64,000 bases of DNA from Aeromonas bestiarum (lineage in GTDB: Bacteria; Pseudomonadota; Gammaproteobacteria; Enterobacterales; Aeromonadaceae): assembly GCF_000819745.1 (NCBI RefSeq), contig NZ_CDDA01000015.1, positions 124,001-188,000 of the forward strand, given 5' to 3'. The notes below the pieces were generated by a model. The model was not told the origin of the DNA, did no database searches, and saw only the letters and a program-made list of their open reading frames with translations. The stretch's first letter is position 1. Every line of letters starts with the position of its first letter. The translations under genes were made by a program, and so were the position numbers. Below are positions 27,710 to 36,815 of the stretch, in pieces.

Positions 27710-29428
27710 TTACTTGAGCGGAGAGTTTTTGCGGTCGATACCGTAGCGCTCGATCTCCTTGTAGGAGACCACGGTGGACTTGCCCTTCTTGGGATCGACC
27801 AGGGTGACCCGATCGGTACAGGAGTAGCAGGGATCCAGACTGCCGATAATGAGCGGCGCATCGGCGACGGTATTGCCACGCAGCATGTAGCGCAGCGCAG
27901 GCCAGTTGGCGTAGGTGGCGGCGCGGCAGCGCCAGCGGAACAGCTTCTGGTTATCCCCGGTCATGCTCCAGTGGACGTTCTCGCCGCGGGGCGCTTCGGT
28001 AAAGCCCAGCGCAAACTTGCCCGGCTGATAGGTGAACCCTTCGGTGAGCAGTGGCCCCTCCGGCAGGTGCTCAAGACCAAACTCGATCATGTCGAGGGAG
28101 TCGTAGAGCTCGTGGATGCGCACCAGCACCCGGGATTGCACGTCGCAACCGGCCAGGGTCTGGATCTCCATCGGCAGTTCGCGATAGGCGGCAAAGTCGT
28201 GCACCCGACGCACGTCGCGCTTGAAGCCGCTGGCCCGCACCATGGGGCCGACGCAGCTGAAATCGCGGGCGATTTGCGGATCGAGGCGGCCTATCCCCAC
28301 CAGACGGGAAGTGATATTGGCGGTATCCAGCAGCATGGCCACCAGCGGTTTCAACTCATCACGCAGCTCCCGTACCAGCTGGGCGCCCTTGATGCGATCT
28401 TCCTTGAAGATATCGCGGCGCACCCCGCCAATCAGGTTGAGGCCGTAGGTCTTGCGGGCGCCGGTCAGCAGCTCGGCCAGGGTCATGGACTTTTCCCGCA
28501 CCCGGAAGAACTGCATGAAGCCGGTGTCGAAACCGGTGAAGTGGCTCGACAGGCCGATGTTGAGGATGTGGCTGTGCAGGCGCTCTACTTCCAGCAGTAC
28601 GGCGCGGATCATCTTGGCCCGCTCGGGCACCTTAATGCCCATGGCGTTCTCCACCGAGGTGGTGTAGGCCACGCTGTGGGTAAAGCCGCAGATGCCGCAG
28701 ACCCGGTCGGTCAGGAAGGCCACTTCGTTGTAGCCCATGCGGGTTTCCGCCAGCTTCTCCATGCCGCGATGGACATAGAAGAGGCGGTAGTCGGCATCTA
28801 TGATGTCTTCCCCATCGACGAACAGGCGAAAGTGCCCCGGCTCGTCCGAGGTGATGTGCAGCGGGCCCACCGGCACGATGCGGTTGGCCTCATTGCCCAG
28901 CTCATTGACGAAGGGGTAGGTCTCTGTGTCGGTGGTGGGCATGGGGCGCTGGCGGTAATCCATGGCATCTTTGCGCAGGGGGTGGATATCCTCCGGCCAG
29001 TCATCCGGCAGCACCAGCCGCCGTTCGTCCGGCAGGCCGACGGCGCGCAGGCCGTACATGTCGCGGATCTCCCGCTCGCCCCACACCGCCGCCGGAATGG
29101 TCGGGGTGATGGAGGGGTACTCCTGCGAGGTGGCTTCGACCAGCACCTTGACGGTGATCCAGCTCTTGGTGTCGCCCTCCATGGAGAAGACGTGGTAGAC
29201 GGCGAAGTGGCCGTTGAGGCTGCGCTCGTCATTGGCAAACGAAACCGAGAGCCAGCCGCCCTGCTTGTGGAAGATCAGGCTGGTGAGGGCCACCAGGCTG
29301 GTGGGCTTGACGGTCAGGGTGGCCTGATCAGCGGTCTGCCACTGCTCGTCGATAATGGCGTGGGGCAGTTGCTGTCGCAGTTGCTGGATATAGTCGCAAC
29401 CGATGCGATCCGAAATGGCGATGGTCAT
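27710..29428 (-). CDS. hycE: Formate hydrogenlyase large catalytic subunit HycE
   Basis: 572 residues (E. coli 569), a fusion of a NuoC-like N-terminal domain (about 1-170) and a NuoD-like [NiFe] domain. Nickel ligands are in RVCGICGFTHS and in DPCYSC near the C-terminus. The 32-residue tail after the Arg of DPCYSCTDR (VTLVDPKK...) is the peptide removed by HycI. It evolves H2 on the cytoplasmic face. There is a 65-bp gap to hycD, the widest in the operon. Confidence 0.97.
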   Translation of the reverse strand: MTIAISDRIGCDYIQQLRQQLPHAIIDEQWQTADQATLTVKPTSLVALTSLIFHKQGGWLSVSFANDERSLNGHFAVYHVFSMEGDTKSWITVKVLVEATSQEYPSITPTIPAAVWGEREIRDMYGLRAVGLPDERRLVLPDDWPEDIHPLRKDAMDYRQRPMPTTDTETYPFVNELGNEANRIVPVGPLHITSDEPGHFRLFVDGEDIIDADYRLFYVHRGMEKLAETRMGYNEVAFLTDRVCGICGFTHSVAYTTSVENAMGIKVPERAKMIRAVLLEVERLHSHILNIGLSSHFTGFDTGFMQFFRVREKSMTLAELLTGARKTYGLNLIGGVRRDIFKEDRIKGAQLVRELRDELKPLVAMLLDTANITSRLVGIGRLDPQIARDFSCVGPMVRASGFKRDVRRVHDFAAYRELPMEIQTLAGCDVQSRVLVRIHELYDSLDMIEFGLEHLPEGPLLTEGFTYQPGKFALGFTEAPRGENVHWSMTGDNQKLFRWRCRAATYANWPALRYMLRGNTVADAPLIIGSLDPCYSCTDRVTLVDPKKGKSTVVSYKEIERYGIDRKNSPLK

Positions 29429-29493
29429 GCAGTTCTCACTTTAAATTCGCAAATGATGAAATCGAAAAAAGCAGCTGTGATGGCGGGCATGAG

Positions 29494-30447
29494 TTATACC
29501 CCGACCAGATAGGCGAGCAGCGCCAGCAGGGCCAGCCCCAAGCCATAGCGGGTGAGCTTGTGGGTGCGCACGAACTGGGTGCGGGCCATGGAATTCTCGA
29601 TGATGCCCGCGAGTGAAAAGGCCACCAGCAGCTTGCAGAGCAGGATCAGGGCGGCCACCGCCAGCGCGGGCAGGCTCCAGTTCGCCGCCTTGCCGAAAGG
29701 CAGGAAGATCACCAAAAAGAGCTGCACCACCACTAGCTGCTTGAGGCCCATGCTGAGCTTGAGCAGGGCCAAACCGGCGCCCGAGTACTCGGTGAGCGGC
29801 CCCTCCTGCAACTCCTGCTCGGCTTCGGCGCAGTCAAAGGGCAGCTTGCCCATCTCCACAAACACCGCGAAGGCGCAGGCGGCCCCCGCCAGCAGAGTAG
29901 CGATGGGCGCGGCCAGCGGCTGGGTGGCGACGTAGCTGCTGATGTTGCCCAGATCCGAACTGCCCACCATCATCGCCATGATGAAGCAGGCGAGCACCAG
30001 AATGGGCTCCACCAAAATCCCTAAGGTCAGCTCGCGGCGGGCACCGATCCCGGCAAACATGCTGCCGCTGTCCAGCCCCGCCAGGGAGAAGAAGAAGCGG
30101 AAGATGGCGAACAGGTAGATGTCGGTGATGAGATCCCCGGCGATGGGAAAGGGGGACTCGTGGGTCAGGGGCGGCAGCGCCATCGCCACCAGCAAGAGGG
30201 CGGCGATCAGCAGCGCCGGCATCAGGTTGAAGATGATGCCGGCAGGCTCCGGGGTCACCTCCTGACGGCGCAGGAGCTTCCCGATATCCCGGTAATCCTG
30301 CAGCAGGCCCGGCCCCTGACGGGAGTGCATTTTGGCCCGCAGCACCCGGTTGAAACCTGTGGCCAGCGGCGCCAGCGCCAGCATGGCGATGGCCTGGGTC
30401 AGGGCGAGGGCAACCATGCCCCAGCTCGGCATTTCAAGAACAGGCAT
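29494..30447 (-). CDS. hycD: Formate hydrogenlyase membrane subunit HycD
   Basis: 317 residues, NuoH-like, with about eight hydrophobic segments. It anchors the catalytic arm to the membrane. The conserved cytoplasmic loop with acidic residues (ELPFDCAEAEQELQEGPLTEYSG type; here starting MGKLPFDCAEAEQ) is present. It is one base from hycC upstream and 65 bp from hycE downstream. The E. coli protein has 307 residues. Confidence 0.95.
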   Translation of the reverse strand: MPVLEMPSWGMVALALTQAIAMLALAPLATGFNRVLRAKMHSRQGPGLLQDYRDIGKLLRRQEVTPEPAGIIFNLMPALLIAALLLVAMALPPLTHESPFPIAGDLITDIYLFAIFRFFFSLAGLDSGSMFAGIGARRELTLGILVEPILVLACFIMAMMVGSSDLGNISSYVATQPLAAPIATLLAGAACAFAVFVEMGKLPFDCAEAEQELQEGPLTEYSGAGLALLKLSMGLKQLVVVQLFLVIFLPFGKAANWSLPALAVAALILLCKLLVAFSLAGIIENSMARTQFVRTHKLTRYGLGLALLALLAYLVGV

Positions 30448-30448
30448 A

Positions 30449-32332
30449 TCAGACTCCTACAGCCATCAGGATAAAGAGCGCCAGCACCAGGCCGTGCAAC
30501 AGCCAGCCAGCGGCAGAGGGAGACGCGCTCACCCCGTGCAGGGCGGTGGCCAGATCAAGCTGTGGCTGTTTGCGATAGAGCGGGGCACAGAGTTGGCGCA
30601 GGGTATGGGTGACACCACCGGAGGTGAGGCTCATGCGCTCCTCGTAGGCGTAACCGCAAGCCCAGGGGGTACCGGCGTGACGACGACCCAGCTTGGGCCC
30701 CTTGAAAATGGCCACGACCAGCAGCGGGATGAGGAACAGCCCCAGCAGGGTGATGGCAATCACAGGCGGGGAGAGGATCGCCTGTGAGCTGCCCTGCGCC
30801 AGCAGGGTCGCACCAGTGGCCACGCTCATCTGGCCCATGAGGTGAGAAGAGACGAGCGCTTGACCGTAGCCGCTGACAAAGGGGGCAATCCAGGGGGCGC
30901 CCAGACCCAGCACCAGACAGACCGCTGCCAGCAGCAGGGTGCCTGCCACCATGGCATTGGGTACTTCGCGGGCCTGACTCGCTTTTTCGCTGCGCGGGGC
31001 GCCGCAGAAGCAGATGCCATACACCTTGACGAAACACATCACCGCCATGGCGCCGGTCACTGCCAGCATTACTACCGCCAGCGGGGCAACGACAGAGGTG
31101 CCGAGTTTGGTCATGGAGAGGAGCGCCTGATAGATAAACCACTCGCTGACAAAGCCGTTGAGGGGCGGCAGCGCCGAGATGGCCATGGCACCGATAAGGA
31201 ACGCCAGCGCGGTCCAGGGCATCAGCTTGGCGAGGCCACCCATCTTGTCCATGTCACGGGTGTGGAGGCGGAACATCACAGATCCTGTGCCCATAAAGAG
31301 CAGGCTCTTGAAGATGGCGTGGTTGAGCAGGTGATAGAGGGCGCCGAGCAACCCCAGCACCACCAGCGCCGGTTGCTGGTTGGCGATGCCTATCATGCCG
31401 ATCCCCATCCCCATCAGGATGATGCCGATGTTCTCCACCGTGTGGTAGGCGAGCAGCCGCTTGAGATCGTGCTCGGCCAGCGCAAACAGCACCCCGAGCA
31501 CTGCCGAGCAGGCACCGAAGATCAGCACCATGTAGCCCCACCAGAGCTGGCTGGCGCCGAGAAAGTCGATGCTGACCCGCAAAATGCCGAACAGACCCAG
31601 CTTCACCATGACGCCGGACATCAGCGCCGAGATATGGGAGGGGGCGACGGGCTCGGCCACCGGCAACCAGCCGTGCAGGGGCACGAAACCGGCGCGCAGG
31701 CCAAAGCCGCAGAAGCTGAGCAGGAACACCAGAGAGGCCAAGCCGCCCGCTAGATGGTGCTCGCGCAGCGCGGCGAACTCCAGCGAACCGCTGTCGCGGC
31801 AGAGCAGCCAGAAGGCGATCAGCACCAGCGCCATGCCGATATGGTTCATCACCAGATAGAGGCGGCTCTGTTTGGCCGCGTCCGGGTTGGTCTTGACCAG
31901 CCAGTAGGTGGTGAGGGTCACCAGCTCGTAGCAGAGCAAGAAACCGAGCGCGTTGTCGGCCAGTACCATGCCCACCATGGCGAACAGGAAGAGGTTCATC
32001 AGCGCGCCGATGGCCACATCGCCCTTGCCCTGATATTCGCGAATATAGGCAAAGGAGTAGAGGGAGACAGCCAAGCCCACAAGCGTGATCACCAGCAGCA
32101 TCAGGACTGACAGCATATCCAGATGGACCGAGCCCAGCAGCCAGAGCTGGCCGTCGATGGGGGCACCTTGGGCAAAGATCTGGATGGCGGCGACCAGACC
32201 CGCGAGCGAGCCCAGCAGGGCAAAGCCGCTATTGAGGCGGTTGGCAAGCCAGGGCTGCTTTTGCAGCAGCAGACCGGCGGCTGCGCCCAGCAAAAAGAGC
32301 AGGAGCGTGGCCATAACAAGGGGGGACAACAT
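30449..32332 (-). CDS. hycC: Formate hydrogenlyase membrane subunit HycC
   Basis: 627 residues, a NuoL/NuoM/Mrp-type protein with about 14-16 hydrophobic segments. The proton-translocation family core is visible (KRLLAYHTVENIGIILMG and LYHLLNHAIFKSLLFMGTG). Whether FHL pumps ions is debated. The start overlaps the hycB stop at one base. It is slightly longer than the E. coli protein (608). Confidence 0.95.
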   Translation of the reverse strand: MLSPLVMATLLLFLLGAAAGLLLQKQPWLANRLNSGFALLGSLAGLVAAIQIFAQGAPIDGQLWLLGSVHLDMLSVLMLLVITLVGLAVSLYSFAYIREYQGKGDVAIGALMNLFLFAMVGMVLADNALGFLLCYELVTLTTYWLVKTNPDAAKQSRLYLVMNHIGMALVLIAFWLLCRDSGSLEFAALREHHLAGGLASLVFLLSFCGFGLRAGFVPLHGWLPVAEPVAPSHISALMSGVMVKLGLFGILRVSIDFLGASQLWWGYMVLIFGACSAVLGVLFALAEHDLKRLLAYHTVENIGIILMGMGIGMIGIANQQPALVVLGLLGALYHLLNHAIFKSLLFMGTGSVMFRLHTRDMDKMGGLAKLMPWTALAFLIGAMAISALPPLNGFVSEWFIYQALLSMTKLGTSVVAPLAVVMLAVTGAMAVMCFVKVYGICFCGAPRSEKASQAREVPNAMVAGTLLLAAVCLVLGLGAPWIAPFVSGYGQALVSSHLMGQMSVATGATLLAQGSSQAILSPPVIAITLLGLFLIPLLVVAIFKGPKLGRRHAGTPWACGYAYEERMSLTSGGVTHTLRQLCAPLYRKQPQLDLATALHGVSASPSAAGWLLHGLVLALFILMAVGV

Positions 32333-33027
32333 CAGCAGGATCCCTCAGTGATTGAAGCGTCGGGTGAAACAGGCGCAGCCGTGGCGGTCGAGCAAGACGC
32401 GGTTGCGCAAGCAGAGGCCGAGAATGCGGGGGCACCTTGTGGGTGAGCATTGGCCGCTTGCAGACGACGGTCGCGGGCGGCGTTGGCGCAGGCAGTGTCG
32501 TTGACCATGCTCAGTGACTGGGAGGGGCAGGCCTCGATACAGGCGGGGCCTTCGGCGCGAAACTCGCAAAGGTCACATTTGACCGCAATGCTGCGCACGC
32601 CCGGCTCCCAGCTCAGCAGATCCTCGCCAAAGCAGCGCAGACTGGCGGAGGTGGAGGGATTGCTGGATCGGATGGAGCAGGGGATATAGGTGTCGTAGCT
32701 GTTGGCCATGGCCACCGGACGGCTGCCACCGCTCTGGATTGCACCGAACGGGCAGGCCACGGCGCACAGGTTGCAGCCGATGCAGAGCGACTCGTTGAGC
32801 TGCACGTAATCGCCGGTCTGGCGAATTGCTTCGACCGGGCACACCTTGATGCAGGGGGCATCGTCACAGTGACGGCACTGAACCGGCATGGTCGCCTGCT
32901 CGTGTCGCATAACGGTTAATCGGGGGGCTTGCTGCAAACCTTGCGCCTTGTGAACCGTGCTGCAGGCCGCCATACAGGTGCCACAGCCGATACACAGCTT
33001 GGGGTCAGCGATAACGAAGCGGTTCAT
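32332..33027 (-). CDS. hycB: Formate hydrogenlyase electron-transfer subunit HycB
   Basis: 231 residues, a four-cluster ferredoxin linking FdhF to the hydrogenase arm. The cysteine sets are CIGCGTCMAAC (residue 12 onward), CRHCDDAPCIKVCP, CIGCNLCAVACP and CDLCEFRAEGPACIEACP. E. coli HycB has 203 residues; here the last 40 or so are an Ala/Ser/Pro-rich tail with several extra cysteines (SACATASCST, EGSC) and no family similarity that I can see. It is first in the hyc operon. A hycA repressor gene is absent. It is probably controlled by FhlA through the sigma-54 promoter upstream. Confidence 0.95.
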   Translation of the reverse strand: MNRFVIADPKLCIGCGTCMAACSTVHKAQGLQQAPRLTVMRHEQATMPVQCRHCDDAPCIKVCPVEAIRQTGDYVQLNESLCIGCNLCAVACPFGAIQSGGSRPVAMANSYDTYIPCSIRSSNPSTSASLRCFGEDLLSWEPGVRSIAVKCDLCEFRAEGPACIEACPSQSLSMVNDTACANAARDRRLQAANAHPQGAPAFSASACATASCSTATAAPVSPDASITEGSC

Positions 33028-33072
33028 AGCCTACCTTGTCGTGTCGCGAACGGAGAGAATAGGGGCAGGATG

Positions 33073-33087
33073 GCAAAATGCGGGCCA
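33073..33087 (-). promoter_or_regulatory. Sigma-54 promoter of the hyc operon
   Basis: On the minus strand, TGGCCCGCATTTTGC matches TGGCAC-N5-TTGC with a single mismatch and exact GG-N10-GC spacing. Transcription would start around 33061, giving a leader of about 34 nt before hycB. This is the expected promoter class for an FhlA-activated operon. Confidence 0.82.
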
Positions 33088-33185
33088 AATCTGAGGTGAT
33101 GCCAAAAATGAGTTTAAGATACTGTTTTTAAATGGTTTTAATTTTAATGTCGAGCCATGGCGAGGACGCGGCACAGTGTCTAAGT

Positions 33186-33207
33186 GTGACGTTCGTCACT
33201 TGTGACG
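33186..33207. promoter_or_regulatory. Candidate FhlA upstream activator site for hyc
   Basis: Three alternating half-sites GTGACG-TT-CGTCAC-TT-GTGACG form two overlapping palindromes, about 100 bp upstream of the sigma-54 promoter. That distance is typical of enhancer binding. The half-site resembles the TGACA/TGTCG type reported for FhlA, but the match is not exact, so the identity of the regulator is inferred from context. Confidence 0.6.
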
Positions 33208-33308
33208 AAGGGCGGGAGAGGCTTCGTCACCTCGGAAAAACAGTGCCGACAGGGAGCAATGCGGAGTCGTAATGAAGGGCGGAAGGGTTATTCGTTTGCG
33301 ATAGGGAA

Positions 33309-33410
33309 TGGGGTACAAAAAACGAAATGAATTGCACCGTTTGCAGCCATATGGTCGTCGTGGCGTGCTCCCTTCTCCCCTCGCGGGAGAAGGGTTGGGG
33401 ATGAGGGGGA
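33309..33410. repeat. Compound intergenic repeat, unit A
   Basis: A GGTACAAAAAACGAAATGAATTGCACCG segment-type start (see 33310-33340), then a CCATATGGTCG stretch, then a CCTTCTCCCC-TCGCGGGAGAAGGG-TTGGGGATGAGGGGG palindromic element. Unit B repeats this order exactly 200 bp later. Confidence 0.7.
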
Positions 33411-33507
33411 AAGTAAGCATATGGTGCGCGGTGCACTGTGCTTGTTGCACCCTACGGCTGTTGTGAGAGGGGGCGGTATAGCCGTAAGTGAGCAGGTTCG
33501 ATTAGGT

Positions 33508-33609
33508 GTAGGGTGCAAAGAACGAAGTGAATTGCACCGTTTAGCCATATGGTCGCCGTGCTTTGCACCCTTCTCCCCTCGCGGGAGAAGGGCTGGGGAT
33601 GAGGGGGCC
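33508..33609. repeat. Compound intergenic repeat, unit B
   Basis: The same three parts as unit A (GCAAAGAACGAAGTGAATTG, CCATATGGTCG, and the CTTCTCCCC/GGGAGAAGGG palindrome), with about 85-90 percent identity by eye. The DNA between the units also contains GGTGCA/TGCACC motifs, which suggests accumulation of one repeat family. Confidence 0.7.
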
Positions 33610-33632
33610 GGTAATTGGGGTTAACGGCAAAG

Positions 33633-33662
33633 AGAGAGGGAGGCCAAAGCCTCCCTCTCTCT
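33633..33662 (-). terminator. Terminator after kup
   Basis: A perfect 13-bp stem, GAGAGAGGGAGGC and its complement, with a CAAA loop. A short T-run follows on the minus strand. It lies 31 bp after the kup stop. Confidence 0.8.
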
Positions 33663-33693
33663 TGCTGGCGTTCTTTATGCCCTCAGAACGCCA

Positions 33694-35562
33694 TCAGATA
33701 TCCACCTGTGAGCCCAGCTCTATCACCCGGTTGGGCGGGATCTCGAACTGATCCGGTGCGCGCAGGGCGTTGCGCTGCAGCAGCATAAACAGCTTGCCGC
33801 GCAGATAGAGGTACCAGGGGCGCTCCTTCATGATCAATGACTCGTGGGCCATGAAGAACGAGGTTTCCATCATGCGGCAGCTCAGCCCCTCCGCGTTGCA
33901 GCGGTGGAAGATCTCCTCCATGTTGGGGGTCTCGCGCCAGCCGTAGCTGGCCACCACCCGCCAGAAGGTGGGGGAGAGCTGCTCGATGTAGACCCGGCGC
34001 ACGTTGTGGACGTAGGGCACATCCTCCACCCGCAGGGTGAGCAGGATGATCCGCTCGTGCAGCACCTTGTTGTGCTTGAGGTTGTGGAGCAGCGCATGGG
34101 GGATCACATTGACCACCCGCGACATATAGACGGCTGTGCCCGCTACCCGGGTCGGCGGGGATTTTTCCAGCGAGGCGATCATGGGCTCGAGCGAATTGCC
34201 GTGCTCGTTCAGGCGGCGAATGAGCTGAAAACGCTCGCTCTTCCAGCTGGTCATCAGAGTGAACATCACCGCGCCCAGGGTGAGCGGCAGCCAGCCACCG
34301 GAGAAGATCTTGCCCAGGTTGGCGGCAAACAGCGGCACGTCGATGGCCAGCAGCAGGGCGAACAGGGCAGCCACCAGATAGGTGGGCCAGCGCCAGCTGT
34401 TCTTGGCCACGGAGCAGAAAAGGATGGAGGTGAGCACCATGGTGCCGGTGACGGCGATGCCGTAGGCCGCTGCCAGATTGCTGGAGTGCTCGAAGCTCAT
34501 GATGACGATCACCACTGAGATATAGAGCATCCAGTTGATGACGGGAATATAGATCTGGCCAGACTCCTGCTCGGAGGTGTGGACGATGCGGATGGGTGAG
34601 AGATAACCGAGCCGCACCGCCTGCCGGGTGAGGGAGAAGACCCCGGAGATCACCGCCTGGGAGGCGATGACGGTCGCCATGGTCGCCAGCACCAGCAGCG
34701 GCAGCAGCGCCCATTTTGGGGCGAGCAGGAAGAAGGGGTTGGCGATGGCCGCCGGGTTGCCCAGCAGCAGGGCCCCCTGGCCGAAGTAGTTGAGCACAAG
34801 CGACGGCAGCACCACCACAAACCAGGCGAGCCGGATCGGGTTCTTGCCAAAGTGGCCCATGTCGGCGTAGAGCGCCTCCACCCCTGTGATGGCCAGCACC
34901 ACGGCGCCGAGGGCAAAGAAGGACGTGGTCTGGTACTCGGCGAAGAAGCGCAGCGCCCAGATGGGGTTCAGCGCCCCCAGCACCTCGGGATTCTGGATGA
35001 TGCTGCGCAGTCCCAGCACGGCCAGAGTCAGAAACCAGGTGAGCATGATGGGGGCAAACAGCTTGCCCACCATGGCGGTGCCATGTTTTTGAATGGCAAA
35101 CAGCAGGGTCAGCACCAGCACGGAGAGCGGCACTATATAGGGGTCGAGGGAGGGGGCCATCAGGCTCAAGCCCTCGATGGCCGACATCACCGACATGGCC
35201 GGGGTGATCACCACCTCGCCATAGAAGAAGCTGCCGCCAATCAGCCCCAGGATGATCAGCACAGGCGTCCAGCGGGGAGAGGCGTTGCGGGTGGCCAGCG
35301 ACATCAGGGTGAGAATGCCCCCTTCACCGGCGTTGTCGGCCCGCATCACGAAGGAGAGGTACTTGACCGAGACCACCAGGATCAGCAGCCAGAAGATGAG
35401 GGAGAGAAATCCCAGGATGGCGGCGGGTTCGGCACCGATCCCGAATTGACCCGACAGGCACTCACGCAGGGTATAGAGGGGGCTGGTGCCGATATCACCA
35501 TAGACCACGCCAATCGCCGCCAGCGTGACGCCGGACAGGGCTTGTTTGTTATCACAGCTCAT
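33694..35562 (-). CDS. kup: Low-affinity potassium transporter Kup
   Basis: 622 residues, the E. coli Kup length. It is an inner-membrane K+ uptake system (probably K+/H+ symport). The N-terminus has the family signature [18 protein letters not shown]. About 12 hydrophobic segments occupy the first 430 residues, followed by a cytoplasmic C-terminal domain. It sits alone between the two formate hydrogenlyase gene blocks, with no functional link to them that I can see. Confidence 0.96.
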   Translation of the reverse strand: MSCDNKQALSGVTLAAIGVVYGDIGTSPLYTLRECLSGQFGIGAEPAAILGFLSLIFWLLILVVSVKYLSFVMRADNAGEGGILTLMSLATRNASPRWTPVLIILGLIGGSFFYGEVVITPAMSVMSAIEGLSLMAPSLDPYIVPLSVLVLTLLFAIQKHGTAMVGKLFAPIMLTWFLTLAVLGLRSIIQNPEVLGALNPIWALRFFAEYQTTSFFALGAVVLAITGVEALYADMGHFGKNPIRLAWFVVVLPSLVLNYFGQGALLLGNPAAIANPFFLLAPKWALLPLLVLATMATVIASQAVISGVFSLTRQAVRLGYLSPIRIVHTSEQESGQIYIPVINWMLYISVVIVIMSFEHSSNLAAAYGIAVTGTMVLTSILFCSVAKNSWRWPTYLVAALFALLLAIDVPLFAANLGKIFSGGWLPLTLGAVMFTLMTSWKSERFQLIRRLNEHGNSLEPMIASLEKSPPTRVAGTAVYMSRVVNVIPHALLHNLKHNKVLHERIILLTLRVEDVPYVHNVRRVYIEQLSPTFWRVVASYGWRETPNMEEIFHRCNAEGLSCRMMETSFFMAHESLIMKERPWYLYLRGKLFMLLQRNALRAPDQFEIPPNRVIELGSQVDI

Positions 35563-36143
35563 GAGGTTATCTTGTTACACGTTTGCCAAAGCACAAGGGC
35601 CCGAACGCTCAGGAAAACCCTGGTATTCAATCGGGATAGCATTAAGAAATTGCGATGGGAAAGGGAGTTAACTGGATATAAAGGGGCTCATTATGGGACA
35701 CAGTCTGTTCATCTGCCGTTAAGCGTATGATGACACACACTCTGTGGGATCATGCTCTGGTATAAATAATCAAAAGGGGCTTTTGAACGAAATTATTAAT
35801 TATCCATTGATTGAAATAACCCGTCGGGATGCGTACAAGCGTTTGTTTTCTCTGAGTATCCATGTTGGTCAGAGTTTTCAATCAGGTTGGTTGAAAAATA
35901 AACGATAAAATGCTGACCAATAAATTGATGCAGAGGTGGGTAAAGAGGACAGAGTTGGGTGGCAATGGAGTCTTTTTTGTCAGGTGGGAAAAGGTAGGGG
36001 GCAATGGACAAAGTGAATTGCATCACTAATTAAAAGATGAAAGAAGTGCAATGTGCTGCGCTTACCGTACCCTACGACACTAATAACAGTTCTCAATGGG
36101 GGAGCATCCTACAGTTCGTTTTGCATATCAGGCTTGGTCGATT
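35563..36143. other. Intergenic region upstream of kup
   Basis: About 580 bp, with GC content falling toward the right. A 76-codon minus-strand frame at 35796-36026 and two overlapping plus-strand frames at 36037-36282 have no recognisable features or ribosome sites, and the latter two overlap the next gene. I see no clear promoter, RNA gene or repeat. Confidence 0.6.
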
Positions 36144-36731
36144 TTATCGATTGCCATTATATGCTACATCTGATTTATCTATGCCAATATCTCGTCTCAT
36201 GGCATTTGTTAAATATAATGTCTTCGTTCTTATTATCTCCCAATTTGTTGTTTCTCCATCAAATACGATAGCCAACAAGTGATCTATAAATGCATCATTA
36301 GCATCCATGACTTCTTGCGGTGCGATCATTGCAAGATAACCATATATTTTCAGTCTTTCTGTTTCAAAATTTTCTTTTTCTTCAGGAGATAATTCTCTTT
36401 TATGTTGCAATACAATCATCTCAACTTTGGCCAGCATTATTGCTACGAGATCAATCGTGGCCCTATAAATAACCAATTTATCACTATGTTCTCTGAGGTG
36501 AGTTTGTTTATAAATTTCCAAATCATTATTTAATTCTGCCAAATGTAGCTGGTTTTCTTTTTGTAGCTGGATTCTTAGACGCTCTAATTTTTGTTCATGA
36601 TTGGCACTTTCTGTCGCCATAAGACGATCGGCCCATATTTTCCCTAAATAATTTGACAGGCCAAGAATAATTGCCCCACTACCACCCAAAGATGCAATAA
36701 TGGTTGCACCAATTGATAAGTATTCACTCAT
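36144..36731 (-). CDS. Unknown membrane-anchored coiled-coil protein
   Basis: 195 residues, not recognised. An N-terminal hydrophobic helix (about residues 6-28) is followed by a charged amphipathic stretch (about 35-80, rich in E, Q, K, L) that looks like a coiled coil, then a helical C-terminal domain. Predicted topology is a single membrane anchor with a soluble body. The ATG has AGGGA 8 bp upstream. The gene is much more AT-rich than its neighbours and uses many AAA/TTA/ATT codons, a sign of recent transfer. It is 84 bp downstream of a second gene of similar architecture, and the two are probably cotranscribed. No catalytic motif is visible. Confidence 0.75.
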   Translation of the reverse strand: MSEYLSIGATIIASLGGSGAIILGLSNYLGKIWADRLMATESANHEQKLERLRIQLQKENQLHLAELNNDLEIYKQTHLREHSDKLVIYRATIDLVAIMLAKVEMIVLQHKRELSPEEKENFETERLKIYGYLAMIAPQEVMDANDAFIDHLLAIVFDGETTNWEIIRTKTLYLTNAMRRDIGIDKSDVAYNGNR

Positions 36732-36815
36732 ATCAATAATCCCTATATAATTAATAATGACTTCTATTGTTTACAGTCAATATCTACAAGGCTCCATATA
36801 TTTCTATCAAAGGTT

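Larger units (their letters stand above)
33028..33693. other. Repeat-rich intergenic region between hycB and kup
   Basis: About 665 bp with no credible gene. The left part holds the hyc sigma-54 promoter and candidate activator sites. The right part holds two roughly 100-bp repeat units and the kup terminator. Between promoter and activator sites the DNA is AT-rich (about 33105-33150), which could help bending. Confidence 0.75.

Noticed and set aside
27158-29512. 784-codon plus-strand open frame opposite hycE and hycF
   Set aside because: It is antisense to well-identified hyc genes and its sequence shows no family features; long antisense frames are common in GC-rich DNA.
35563-35800. Cyclic-di-AMP or potassium riboswitch upstream of kup
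   Set aside because: No recognisable riboswitch core; such switches are not expected in this group.
35796-36026. 76-codon minus-strand ORF upstream of kup
   Set aside because: No ribosome site, no motif and unremarkable composition.
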